Source: Kitasatospora sp. NBC_01246 (lineage in GTDB: Bacteria > Actinomycetota > Actinomycetes > Streptomycetales > Streptomycetaceae). From it: DNA of 64,000 nt. Each line of letters begins with the position of its first letter. Position 1 is the stretch's first letter. The position numbers and the translations under genes were made by a program. The stretch is from positions 7,006,001-7,070,000 of the forward strand of contig NZ_CP108484.1 in assembly GCF_036226505.1 (NCBI RefSeq), written 5' to 3'. This document shows, piece after piece, positions 54,151-62,589 of this stretch. The notes under the pieces were generated by a model that had not been told where the DNA came from, made no database searches, and saw only the letters and a list, made by a program, of their open reading frames with translations.

Positions 54151-54914
54151 AGCAGCGGACGGTGACGGTCGGCGGGCCCTGCTGGGTGGAGCACGGCAGC
54201 TCCGACCCGAAGGGCGCCCAGCGGTTCTACGGCGAGCTGTTCGGCTGGCGGGCCGCCGACCTCGACGCACCGCCGGAGGCCGGCGACTACACCTTCATGA
54301 AGCTGGACGGCAGGATCGCCGCCGCCGTCGCCCCGCTCTACGGGGAGGGGCAGCCGACGGCCTGGACGGTCTCCTTCGCGGTCGACGACGCGGACGCGTC
54401 CGCCGCCCGGATCACCGGGGCCGGCGGGAGCGTCGTCATCGGACCGACGGAGGCGCTCGGTCTCGGCCGGTTCGTGATCGCCGCCGACCCGTCCGGCGCG
54501 GTGTTCGGGCTCTGGCAGGGCCACGCGCTGGCGGGCCTGGAGGTGCTCAACGACCCGGGCGCGCTCGGCTGGGTGGAACTGCTCACCCGGGACCCGGACG
54601 GCGCCCGGTCGTTCTACCCGGCGGTGTTCGGCTGGACGGTCCGCCCGTCCGAGGTCTACCCCCAGTGGGGCCTGGCCGACGCCGACTTCGGCGGCATGCT
54701 GACGATGGACGACCGGTTCCCGCCGCAGGTGCCGCCGCACTGGCTGCCCTACTTCGCGGTCGCGGACGTGGATGTCACCGCCTTCCGGGCCGGGAACCTG
54801 GGCGCCGACGTCCTGCTGCCGCCCACCTCGATGCCGGACGGGCCCCGGGTCGCCGTGCTGCGCGACCCGCAGGGCGCGGCCTTCGCGGTGCACCTGGCGG
54901 GCGCGGAGGGCTGA
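54147..54914 (+). CDS. VOC superfamily protein, two-domain
   Basis: This 255-aa protein has two VOC modules: residues about 10-125 (CWVEHGSSDPKGAQRFYGELFGW, then GRFVIAADPSGAVFGLWQ) and about 130-255 (WVELLTRDPDGARSFYPAVFGW, then VAVLRDPQGAAFAVHL). This is the layout of the mycobacterial CFP-30B-like glyoxalase family. Function unknown, possibly binding or modifying a small hydrophobic molecule. It is coupled to the oxidoreductase gene by a 4-nt overlap. Confidence 0.9.
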   Translation: MKQRTVTVGGPCWVEHGSSDPKGAQRFYGELFGWRAADLDAPPEAGDYTFMKLDGRIAAAVAPLYGEGQPTAWTVSFAVDDADASAARITGAGGSVVIGPTEALGLGRFVIAADPSGAVFGLWQGHALAGLEVLNDPGALGWVELLTRDPDGARSFYPAVFGWTVRPSEVYPQWGLADADFGGMLTMDDRFPPQVPPHWLPYFAVADVDVTAFRAGNLGADVLLPPTSMPDGPRVAVLRDPQGAAFAVHLAGAEG

Positions 54915-54974
54915 ACCCGCCCACCCGGTCGGCCTTCCGCGCCGGCCGGGCGTGGAACGAGGCCCCGCCCCGCG

Positions 54975-55080
54975 CCGCGCCCGCCCCGCCCCGCCCCGCT
55001 ACCGCCCCGCGCCGCCCCCGCCCCCGCTACCGCCCCGCGCCGCCCAGCGTCAGCGCCGCCCCCGCTACCGCGCCGCCCGG
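54975..55080. repeat. C-rich simple and tandem repeats
   Basis: A run of CCCGC/CGCCC units and two near-copies of CCCGCTACCGCCCCGCGCCG, with a partial third, fill the space between the convergent VOC and lnt genes and reach into the last codons of lnt. Confidence 0.7.
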
Positions 55081-56627
55081 CGCACCCGGCCGCGCCCGGC
55101 GGCCAGCACCGCCCCCGCCGTCACCAGCAGGGCGGCGGCCGGCACCACGTCACCGATCCGGTCGTACCAGGTCAGTGTCGACGGCGCGGTGAGCGGCAGC
55201 CGCACCGTCAGCGCGCCGGTGCGGTCCGTCCCGAACCGGGCCAGCTCGCGGCCCTGCGCGTCGAACGCGGCCGAGACCCCGGTGAGCGAGGCCTGGACGG
55301 CCGGCCGGCCGGTCTCGGCGGCGCGGATGGCGGCCAGCGAGACGTGCTGCTCGGGCGCCCAGGTGTCCTGGAAGGTCGAGGTCGAGGACTGGTAGACCAG
55401 CACCCGGGCGCCGTCCCGGGCGGCCGTCCGGGACATGTCGGGGAAGGCCGACTCGAAGCAGATCAGCGCCCCGACCGGTAGCGGCGCCCCCGTGCGGTCG
55501 GTGGCGGGGAGGACGTGGAACGCGTTCCCCGGGGCCCGGTTCTCGCCCGCCGCCCGGCTGACGCCGGCGATCCAGCCCAGCAGCGGGCGCAGCGGGATGT
55601 ACTCGCCGAACGGCACCAGCCGGATCTTGCGGTAGCGGTCGACCGTCCCGGCGGGGGAGACCAGCACCGCGTCCTTGGAGATCCGCCCGTCGGCCTTGCG
55701 GGCGTCCTCCCCGGCCAGGATCTCGGCGCCGGTGACGGCGGAGAGCCGGCTCAGCCGGGCCGCGGCGGCCGGGTCGCGCTCCAGGTCGGCGGTGGTGCTG
55801 CTCTCGCCCCAGACGATCAGGTCGACCGGCCGCCCGCCCAGGGCGGCGGTGGCGGCGGCACTCGCCTCGAACCGGGCCTGCGGGTCCTCGACGATGCCGG
55901 GCTGGACCAGGGCCACGGTGACCGCTCCGGCGCCGGCGGGCGCGGCGCGCAGCGCGAACAGCAGCGGTCCGGCCGCCAGCACCAGCACGGTGGCCAGCGC
56001 CGCCAGGGCGCGCGGCCGCCACCCGGTGGCGGTCAGCACGATCAGCACACCGGTGTTCACGGCCACCACGGCCGCGCTGACCAGCCAGATCCCGCCGGCC
56101 GAGGCCAGCGCCAGGACGGCCGGGTGCCGCCACTGGGTGGCGCCGAGCAGCGCCCACGGGCCGCCGAGGGCGTGCCACGAGCGGGCGTACTCGGTGGTCA
56201 GCCAGACCGCGGGGACGACGGCCAGGGCGAGCAGCGCGCGCCGGGCCGTCAGCGGCGGGTGCAGCAGCCGGTGGACGGCGAGGCCGACCCCGGCCTGGAG
56301 CACGCCGAAGACCACCGCGAGCAGCGGCAGCGCCGGGCCGATGGAGGGGATCAGCCAGTACATCCCGGTGAGGATGAACCCCGCGCCGAACCACCAGCCC
56401 CGGACGGCGGCCTCCCGGGCGCTCGGCGCCCGCTGCATCAGCAGCAGGCCGGGCACCAGGGCGACCCAGGCGAGCGTGGCCAGCCCGGGGGCCGGGAAGG
56501 CGAACACCGGCAGCGCCCCGGCGGCCAGGGCGGCCCCCCGCACGCGGTAGCGGTGGGCCCGGACGGCACGGTCCGGAGGGGTGGGCGCCCGGAGGGCGGG
56601 CCGGGGCAGCGTGAGGCGGCGGGACAT
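55065..56627 (-). CDS. lnt: Apolipoprotein N-acyltransferase
   Basis: The 520-aa protein has N-terminal membrane helices (about 25-210), a periplasmic-type carbon-nitrogen hydrolase domain (about 215-480) and a last helix. The Glu-Lys-Cys catalytic elements are visible: VWGESSTTADL region with PFGEYIPL, YRKIRLVPFGEY and LICFESAFPDM. Lnt adds the N-acyl chain to lipoproteins. Length and layout are usual. It starts at ATG 56627 with a weak ribosome binding site. It is downstream of cobN on the same strand but has a terminator between. Confidence 0.9.
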   Translation of the reverse strand: MSRRLTLPRPALRAPTPPDRAVRAHRYRVRGAALAAGALPVFAFPAPGLATLAWVALVPGLLLMQRAPSAREAAVRGWWFGAGFILTGMYWLIPSIGPALPLLAVVFGVLQAGVGLAVHRLLHPPLTARRALLALAVVPAVWLTTEYARSWHALGGPWALLGATQWRHPAVLALASAGGIWLVSAAVVAVNTGVLIVLTATGWRPRALAALATVLVLAAGPLLFALRAAPAGAGAVTVALVQPGIVEDPQARFEASAAATAALGGRPVDLIVWGESSTTADLERDPAAAARLSRLSAVTGAEILAGEDARKADGRISKDAVLVSPAGTVDRYRKIRLVPFGEYIPLRPLLGWIAGVSRAAGENRAPGNAFHVLPATDRTGAPLPVGALICFESAFPDMSRTAARDGARVLVYQSSTSTFQDTWAPEQHVSLAAIRAAETGRPAVQASLTGVSAAFDAQGRELARFGTDRTGALTVRLPLTAPSTLTWYDRIGDVVPAAALLVTAGAVLAAGRGRVRRAAR

Positions 56628-56657
56628 GCCCCGTATTGTCCGCTTCAGCGGCGATCA

Positions 56658-56700
56658 CTGCCAGGGTCCTGTCACCCGAATGGGTGAAGGCCCCTGGCAG
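56658..56700 (-). terminator. Nested hairpin after cobN
   Basis: CTGCCAGGG (56658-56666) pairs with CCCTGGCAG (56692-56700), with an inner stem TCACCC/GGGTGA around GAAT. It lies 63 nt after the cobN stop on the minus strand and probably ends cobN transcription. It also overlaps the region upstream of lnt. Confidence 0.7.
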
Positions 56701-56763
56701 GACAGGCCCCGGGAGAAACCGGCCCGGGACTTCCGAGCGCCCGTCAGGCCTCGTCGGCGCCCG

Positions 56764-59700
56764 TCAGCCCTCGTCGCCCTCCAGGTCGCCCTCGGTCTCC
56801 AGGAAGGCGGCCTGGAGCTGCTCGATCAGCTCCGGGTCGGGCTGCTCCCAGAGACCGCGCTCGGCCGCCTCCAGCAGGCGCTCGCTGATGCCGTGCAGCG
56901 CCCAGGGGTTGGCGTCGGCCAGGAACTCGCGGTTCACCGGGTCGAGGACGTACTCCTGGGTCAGCTTCTCGTACATCCAGTCGGCCACCACGCCGGTGGT
57001 GGCGTCGTAGCCGAAGAGGTAGTCGACGGTGGCCGCCATCTCGAAGGCGCCCTTGTAGCCGTGGCGGCGCATCGCCTCCATCCACCGCGGGTTGACGACC
57101 CGGGCGCGGAACACCCGGGCCGCCTCCTCGGTCAGGGTGCGGGTGCGGACGGTCTCCGGGCGGGTCGAGTCGCCGATGTAGGCGGTCGGGGCCTTGCCGG
57201 TGAGCGCCCGCACGGTGGCCACCATGCCGCCGTGGTACTGGAAGTAGTCGTCCGAGTCGGCGATGTCGTGCTCGCGGGTGTCGGTGTTCTTCGCGGCGAC
57301 GGTGATCCGCTTGTACGCCGTCTCCATCTCCTCGCGGGCCGGCCGCCCGTCCAGGCCGCGACCGTACGCGTAGCCGCCCCAGACCGTGTACACCTCGGCG
57401 AGGTCGGCGTCGGTGCGCCAGTCGCGGCTGTCGATCAGCTGGAGCAGACCTGCGCCGTAGGTGCCCGGGCGGGAGCCGAAGACGCGGACGGTGGCCTTGC
57501 GCTCGTCGCCGTGCACGGCGAGGTCGGCCTGGACGTGGGCGCGGACGTAATTGTCCGCGGCGTCCTCCTCCTGGGCGGCGGCCAGGCGCACCGCGTCGTC
57601 CAGCAGGGCGACCACGTGCGGGAAGGCGTCCCGGAAGAAGCCGGAGATGCGCAGGGTGACGTCGATCCGCGGGCGGCCCAGCTCCTCCAGGGAGATCGCC
57701 TCCAGGCCGGTGACCCGGCGCGAGGCGTCGTCCCAGACCGGGCGCACGCCCAGCAGCGCGAAGGCCTCGGCGATGTCGTCGCCGGCGGTGCGCATCGCGC
57801 TGGTGCCCCAGAGCGAGAGCCCGACCGAGGGCGGGCAGGCGCCGTCGTTGTCGGCGCGGTAGCGCTCGACGAGGGAGGCCGCCAGCGCCTGGCCGGTCTC
57901 CCAGGCGAGCTTGCTGGGCACGGCCTTCGGGTCGACCGAGTAGAAGTTGCGGCCGGTCGGCAGCACGTTGACCAGGCCGCGCAGCGGCGAGCCCGAGGGC
58001 CCGGCCGGGACGAAGCCGCCACCGAGCGCGTGCAGCACGGCGTCGAGCTCGTCGGTGGTGGCCGCCAGGCGCGGCACCACCTGGGTGGCGGCGAAGGCGA
58101 GCACGTCGGCGACGGCGGCCGGCAGTCCGGCGGCGACCTTCTCGACGGCCTCCGGCGCCCAGTCCTCGGCCTCCATCGCCTCGACCAGCGCGCGCGCCTG
58201 GGCCTCGGCCGCGTCGGTGGCGCCCAGCGTCAGCGCGGCCTCGTCCAGGCCGAGCGCCTCGCGCAGGCCGGGCAGGGCGCTGACGCCGCCCCAGATCTGC
58301 CGGGCGCGCAGGATGGCGAGCACGATGTTGACCCGGTCGGTGCCGGCCGGCGCCTGGCCGAGGACGTGCAGGCCGTCCCGGATCTGGGCGTCCTTGATCT
58401 CGCAGAGCCAGCCGTCGACGTGCAGCAGGAAGTCGTCGAAGCCGTCGTCCTCGGGGCGCTCGTCCAGGCCGAGGTCGTGGTCGAGCTTGGCGGCCTGGAT
58501 CAGCGTCCAGATCTGGGCCCGGATCGCGGGCAGCTTGGCCGGGTCCATCGCGGCGATGTTGGAGTGCTCGTCGAGCAGCTGCTCCAGCCGCGCGATGTCG
58601 CCGTAGGAGTCGGCGCGGGCCATCGGCGGGACGAGGTGGTCGACCAGGGTGGCGTGGGCGCGGCGCTTGGCCTGCGTGCCCTCGCCCGGGTCGTTGACCA
58701 GGAACGGGTAGATCAGCGGGAGGTCGCCGAGGACGGCGTCCGGTCCGCACTCGGCGGAGAGCGCGGCGGTCTTTCCGGGCAGCCACTCCAGGTTGCCGTG
58801 CTTGCCGAGGTGGATCACGGCGTCGGCGCCGAACCCGCCGTCCTGCCGCGCGGCCGCGATCCAGCGGTACGCGGCCAGGTAGTGGTGCGAGGGCGGGAGG
58901 TCGGGGTCGTGGTAGATCGCGACCGGGTTCTCGCCGAAGCCGCGCGGCGGCTGGATCAGCACCAGCAGGTTGCCGGAGCGGACCGCGGCCAGCACGATGT
59001 CGCCGTCCGGGTTCTGCGAGCGGTCGACGTAGAGCTCGCCGGGGGCCGGGCCCCAGTGCTCCTCGACGCGGGTGCGCAGGGCCTCGGGGAGGGTCGCGTA
59101 CCAGCGGCGGTAGTCGGTGGCCGGGATGCGGACCGGGTTGCGGGCCAGCTGGTCCTCGGTGAGCCAGTCCTGGTCGTAGCCGCCGGCCGCGATCAGCGCG
59201 TGGATCAGCGCGTCGCCCTCGTGCATGTTCTCGGGGACGGTGTCCAGCCCCGGCAGGTCCGAGCCGAGGTCCATGCCCTCCGCGCGCAGCCGCGCCAGCA
59301 GGCGCATCGCGCTGGCCGGGGTGTCCAGGCCGACGGCGTTGCCGACCCGGGCGTGCTTGGTCGGGTACGCGGACAGCACCAGCGCCAGCCGCCGCTCGGC
59401 CGCCGGGATGTGCCGCAGCCGGGCGTGCCGGACGGCGGTGCCGGCGACCCGGGCGGCGCGCTCGGGGTCGGCCGCGTAGACGGTGAGGCCGTCCTCGTCC
59501 AGCTCCTTGAAGGAGAACGGGACGCTGATCAGCCGGCCGTCGAACTCCGGGACGGCGATCTGGGTGGCGGTGTCCAGCGGGGAGAGGCCGTCGTCGCTGG
59601 CCTCCCACTGGGCGCGCGACCAGGTGAGGCAGAGCGCCTGGAGGATCGGGCGGTCCAGCGCGGCCAGCGCGCCGGCGTCCCAGGCCTCCTCGTCGCCGCC

Positions 59701-60378
59701 GGCCTGCGCGTCGGCCGGGCGGGTGCCGCCGGCGGCCAGCACGGTGGTGACCAGCGCGTCGGCCTCGCCCAGCGCGGCCAGCAGCTCCGGCTCGGCGCCG
59801 CGCAGCGAGGCGCAGTAGTACGCCCTGGCGCGCGCGCCCTGGTCCTCGATCGCCCGGCAGAGGGTGTCGACGAAGGCGGTGTTCCCGCTCATGTGGTGGG
59901 CGCGGTAGTAGAGCACCGCGACGATCGGGCCCTCGGTCGTCCGGGCCTCGCGCTCCAGCGGTCCCCAGGCGGGGGCGGAGGCGGGCGGGGCGAAGCCGTG
60001 GCCGGTGAGCAGCACCGTGTCGGAGAGGAAGGTGCCCAGCTCGGCCAGGTTGGCGGCGCCGCCGTGGGCGAGGTAGGCGTGCGCCTCGGCCGCGATGCCG
60101 GCCGGGACGGTCGACAGCTCCATCAGCTGGGCGTCCGGCGCCTGCTCGCCGGTGAGCACGATCACCGGGCGGGGGCCGGCCAGCAGCGCGTCCAGGCCCT
60201 CCTGCCAGGCGCGGCGGCCGCCGAGCAGGCGCACCACGACCAGTTCGACGCCCTCCAGCAGGGCGGGCAGCTCCTCGGGCGAGAGCCGGGCCGGGTTGCC
60301 GAGGCGGTACGGGACGGGGCCCTCGGCGGCCCGGGCACTGAGCAGGTCGGTGTCTGACGTCGACAGCAGCAGGATCAT
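56764..60378 (-). CDS. cobN: Cobaltochelatase subunit CobN
   Basis: The 1204-aa protein is the large H-subunit of the aerobic cobalt chelatase that inserts Co2+ into hydrogenobyrinic acid a,c-diamide with CobS and CobT-like partners. Length is normal. Segments typical of CobN/BchH are seen: YHDPDLPPSHHYLAAY, HLGKHGNLEWLPGK, YPFLVNDPGEGTQAKRRAHATLVDHL in parts and NPRWMEAMRRHGYKGAFEM. The start ATG 60378 has GGAGGG 7 nt upstream and a cobalamin riboswitch precedes it. It is divergent from the cobG operon. Confidence 0.96.
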   Translation of the reverse strand: MILLLSTSDTDLLSARAAEGPVPYRLGNPARLSPEELPALLEGVELVVVRLLGGRRAWQEGLDALLAGPRPVIVLTGEQAPDAQLMELSTVPAGIAAEAHAYLAHGGAANLAELGTFLSDTVLLTGHGFAPPASAPAWGPLEREARTTEGPIVAVLYYRAHHMSGNTAFVDTLCRAIEDQGARARAYYCASLRGAEPELLAALGEADALVTTVLAAGGTRPADAQAGGDEEAWDAGALAALDRPILQALCLTWSRAQWEASDDGLSPLDTATQIAVPEFDGRLISVPFSFKELDEDGLTVYAADPERAARVAGTAVRHARLRHIPAAERRLALVLSAYPTKHARVGNAVGLDTPASAMRLLARLRAEGMDLGSDLPGLDTVPENMHEGDALIHALIAAGGYDQDWLTEDQLARNPVRIPATDYRRWYATLPEALRTRVEEHWGPAPGELYVDRSQNPDGDIVLAAVRSGNLLVLIQPPRGFGENPVAIYHDPDLPPSHHYLAAYRWIAAARQDGGFGADAVIHLGKHGNLEWLPGKTAALSAECGPDAVLGDLPLIYPFLVNDPGEGTQAKRRAHATLVDHLVPPMARADSYGDIARLEQLLDEHSNIAAMDPAKLPAIRAQIWTLIQAAKLDHDLGLDERPEDDGFDDFLLHVDGWLCEIKDAQIRDGLHVLGQAPAGTDRVNIVLAILRARQIWGGVSALPGLREALGLDEAALTLGATDAAEAQARALVEAMEAEDWAPEAVEKVAAGLPAAVADVLAFAATQVVPRLAATTDELDAVLHALGGGFVPAGPSGSPLRGLVNVLPTGRNFYSVDPKAVPSKLAWETGQALAASLVERYRADNDGACPPSVGLSLWGTSAMRTAGDDIAEAFALLGVRPVWDDASRRVTGLEAISLEELGRPRIDVTLRISGFFRDAFPHVVALLDDAVRLAAAQEEDAADNYVRAHVQADLAVHGDERKATVRVFGSRPGTYGAGLLQLIDSRDWRTDADLAEVYTVWGGYAYGRGLDGRPAREEMETAYKRITVAAKNTDTREHDIADSDDYFQYHGGMVATVRALTGKAPTAYIGDSTRPETVRTRTLTEEAARVFRARVVNPRWMEAMRRHGYKGAFEMAATVDYLFGYDATTGVVADWMYEKLTQEYVLDPVNREFLADANPWALHGISERLLEAAERGLWEQPDPELIEQLQAAFLETEGDLEGDEG

Positions 60379-60514
60379 GCGAAGGCCCTCCCGGCCTCGA
60401 TGGCGGGCAAGGGCAAGGTCACGGGCGACGACGGGGTCGCCCGTGGAGGCACGTGCGACGGCGGGGTCGCGGGCATGCGGCGGCGCATGGCGTCAAGCCT
60501 TCCTCGGGGTCCGC

Positions 60515-60665
60515 GCCCCGGGCCGGTGGAGGACGGCAGGAGTTCCTGGCTCCCACGGTTGAACCGTGGTCACAGTGGCGGGACCGCACCGGGTTTGCAC
60601 CGGCTTCCTCCCCTGCGCCGTCGCTGGCGTGCGGACGGCCCCGCAGGGCCGCCCGGCAGCATCGT
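60515..60665 (-). promoter_or_regulatory. Cobalamin riboswitch upstream of cobN
   Basis: On the minus strand the conserved B12-riboswitch order is present: GGAAGCCGGTGCAAACCCGG, then GCGGTCCCGCCACTGTGACC, a hairpin GGTTCAACC, and GAGCCAGGAACTCCTGCCG, about 130 nt before the cobN start. B12 binding would turn off cobN expression. The exact 5' end is uncertain. Confidence 0.88.
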
Positions 60666-60741
60666 ACGGGGTGCGGCTGACCAGGGGGAGAGCGGCCGAG
60701 AGTGTGACCCGCGGGACAGCGGCAAGCGATCGGATCATCTG

Positions 60742-60747
60742 TATGCT
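60742..60747 (+). promoter_or_regulatory. -10 element near the cobG start
   Basis: TATGCT fits TAnnnT and lies 7 nt before the ATG at 60755, again without a clear Shine-Dalgarno sequence. It suggests a leaderless cobG transcript outside the riboswitch control. Confidence 0.4.
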
Positions 60748-60754
60748 CGCGGCC

Positions 60755-61966
60755 ATGCCACCCACACCCGACGCGACCGCGCCGGCCCCCGCCGTGACCG
60801 GCCGGGGCCGCGAGGACGCCTGCCCGGGGGCGCTTCGTCTGCACACCGCTGCCGACGGTGCCCTGGCCCGGGTCCGGCTGCCCGGCGGACTGCTGACGGA
60901 GGATCAGGCGCTGGCCCTGGCCGGGGCCGCCGAGTCGCTGGGCGACGGCCACCTGGAGATCACCTCGCGCGGCAACGTCCAGCTGCGGGGCCTGGCTTCG
61001 GAGTGCGGCGCCGAACTCGGCGGGCGGCTGCGGGCGGTCGGGCTGCTGCCCTCCGACACCCATGAGCGGGTCCGCAACATCGTCGCCTCGCCGGGCCCGG
61101 CCGGCGGCTCCGCCGACGTCCGGGCCTGGGCGCGCGAACTGGACGCGAAGCTGTGCGCGAGCCCCTGGGCGGCCGCCCTCTCCGGCAAGTTCCTGTTCGC
61201 CCTGGACGACGGACGCGGCGACGTGGCCGCCCTGAACGCCGATGTGACGTTGATCGCAGGCCCGGACGGCAGCGCGCTGCTGCGCCTCGCCCGCGCGGAC
61301 ACCGCCCGGCCCGTCCCCGCCGAGCGGGCCGTCGACACGGCGCTGGCGGTCGCCCGGGACTTCGTGGCCGTGCTGCGCGCCACCGGCCGCGAGGCGTGGC
61401 ACCTGCGGGACGTACCCGACCTGGTGCCGCCGGGTTCGGTGAAGCTGCCGGCGTTCGCCGGTACGCCGCCGCCGCTCGGCGCGGTGCCCGGCGGCCTCTC
61501 GGTCGCCCTGCGGTTCGGCTCCGCCTCCGGCGCTCAGTGGCGGGCGCTGGTCGACGCCGCCGAGGGGGAGCTGCGGCTCACCCCGTGGCGCGGTGCGGTG
61601 CTGCCCGGCGCCGCCCCCGGGCGGCTCGCCGGCCTGGCGGCGGCCGGCTTCCGGACCGCGCCCGGAGCCGCCTGGGAGCGGGCCACCGCCTGTACCGGGC
61701 TGCCCGGTTGCGGGTCGTCCAGGGCCGACGTCCGGGCCGACGCCGCGCGCGCCCTGGAGGCGGCCGGGACGGGGGGCCTGCCCGTGCACTGGTCGGGCTG
61801 TGAACGGCGCTGCGGCCACCCGGCCGGGCGGTGGGTGGACGTGCTCGCCACCGGGCAGGGCTACCGGGTGACGGTGAACGGTCCGGCAGCCGCCGGGGCG
61901 GCCGTGGACGTGACGAACGAGGAGACGGCCGAGGCGGTCGCCGAGGCCAGGAGGACCACGAAGTGA
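60755..61966 (+). CDS. cobG: Precorrin-3B synthase (CobG)
   Basis: The 403-aa protein belongs to the sulfite/nitrite reductase fold. The [4Fe-4S] and siroheme-like cysteines are seen in ACTGLPGCG and SGCERRCGHPAG near the C-terminus, and LEITSRGNVQLRG near the N-terminus is the first half motif. CobG uses O2 to make precorrin-3B. ATG 60755 is preferred; ATG 60743 is possible. It is the first gene of cobG-cobH-cobIJ; its stop overlaps cobH (GTGA). Confidence 0.92.
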   Translation: MPPTPDATAPAPAVTGRGREDACPGALRLHTAADGALARVRLPGGLLTEDQALALAGAAESLGDGHLEITSRGNVQLRGLASECGAELGGRLRAVGLLPSDTHERVRNIVASPGPAGGSADVRAWARELDAKLCASPWAAALSGKFLFALDDGRGDVAALNADVTLIAGPDGSALLRLARADTARPVPAERAVDTALAVARDFVAVLRATGREAWHLRDVPDLVPPGSVKLPAFAGTPPPLGAVPGGLSVALRFGSASGAQWRALVDAAEGELRLTPWRGAVLPGAAPGRLAGLAAAGFRTAPGAAWERATACTGLPGCGSSRADVRADAARALEAAGTGGLPVHWSGCERRCGHPAGRWVDVLATGQGYRVTVNGPAAAGAAVDVTNEETAEAVAEARRTTK

Positions 61967-62589
61967 TCGAGTACGAGAAGGACGGCGCGTCCATCTACCG
62001 CCAGTCCTTTGCCACCATCCGGGCCGAGGCCGACCTCGCCGCCCTGCCCGCCGACGTGGCCCAGGTCGCGGTGCGGATGATCCATGCCTGCGGCATGACC
62101 GACCTGGTCGAGGACCTGGTGTACTCGCCGGGCGCGGTCGCCTCCGCCCGCGCCGCGCTGCGCGCCGGGGCGCCGATCCTCTGCGATGTGAACATGGTCG
62201 CCAGCGGTGTCACCCGCAAGCGGCTGCCCGCCGGCAACGAGGTCATCTGCACCCTCACCGACCCGTCGGTGCCCGAGCTGGCCCGGCGGATGGGCAACAC
62301 CCGCAGCGCCGCCGCGATGGAGCTGTGGCTGCCCCGGCTGGAGGGCGCGGTGGTCGCCGTCGGCAACGCGCCGACCTCGCTGTTCCGGCTGCTGGAGCTG
62401 ATCGAGGCGGGCGCGCCGCGCCCGGCCGCGGTGATCGGCGTCCCGGTGGGCTTCATCGGCGCCGCCGAGTCCAAGGAGGCCCTGGCGGCGCACCCGTCCG
62501 GCCTGGAGCACCTGGTGGTGCGCGGCCGGCGGGGCGGCAGTGCCATGGCCGCGGCGGCCATCAACGCGATTGCGAGTGAGGAAGAGTGA
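61963..62589 (+). CDS. cobH: Precorrin-8X methylmutase (CobH)
   Basis: The 208-aa protein shows the CobH/CbiC pattern: SIYRQSFATIRAEADL, MIHACGMTDLV with the catalytic His, ILCDVNMVASGVTR, GNAPTSLFRLLEL and VGVPVGF-like VIGVPVGFIGAAESKEAL. It moves the C11 methyl group to C12. GTG 61963 has AGGAGG 8 nt upstream and overlaps the cobG stop; its own stop overlaps the next gene. Confidence 0.96.
   Translation: MIEYEKDGASIYRQSFATIRAEADLAALPADVAQVAVRMIHACGMTDLVEDLVYSPGAVASARAALRAGAPILCDVNMVASGVTRKRLPAGNEVICTLTDPSVPELARRMGNTRSAAAMELWLPRLEGAVVAVGNAPTSLFRLLELIEAGAPRPAAVIGVPVGFIGAAESKEALAAHPSGLEHLVVRGRRGGSAMAAAAINAIASEEE

Noticed and set aside
56581..60357. A 1258-codon plus-strand frame opposite cobN
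   Set aside because: Antisense shadow of cobN; Val/Gly/Arg-rich with no motif.
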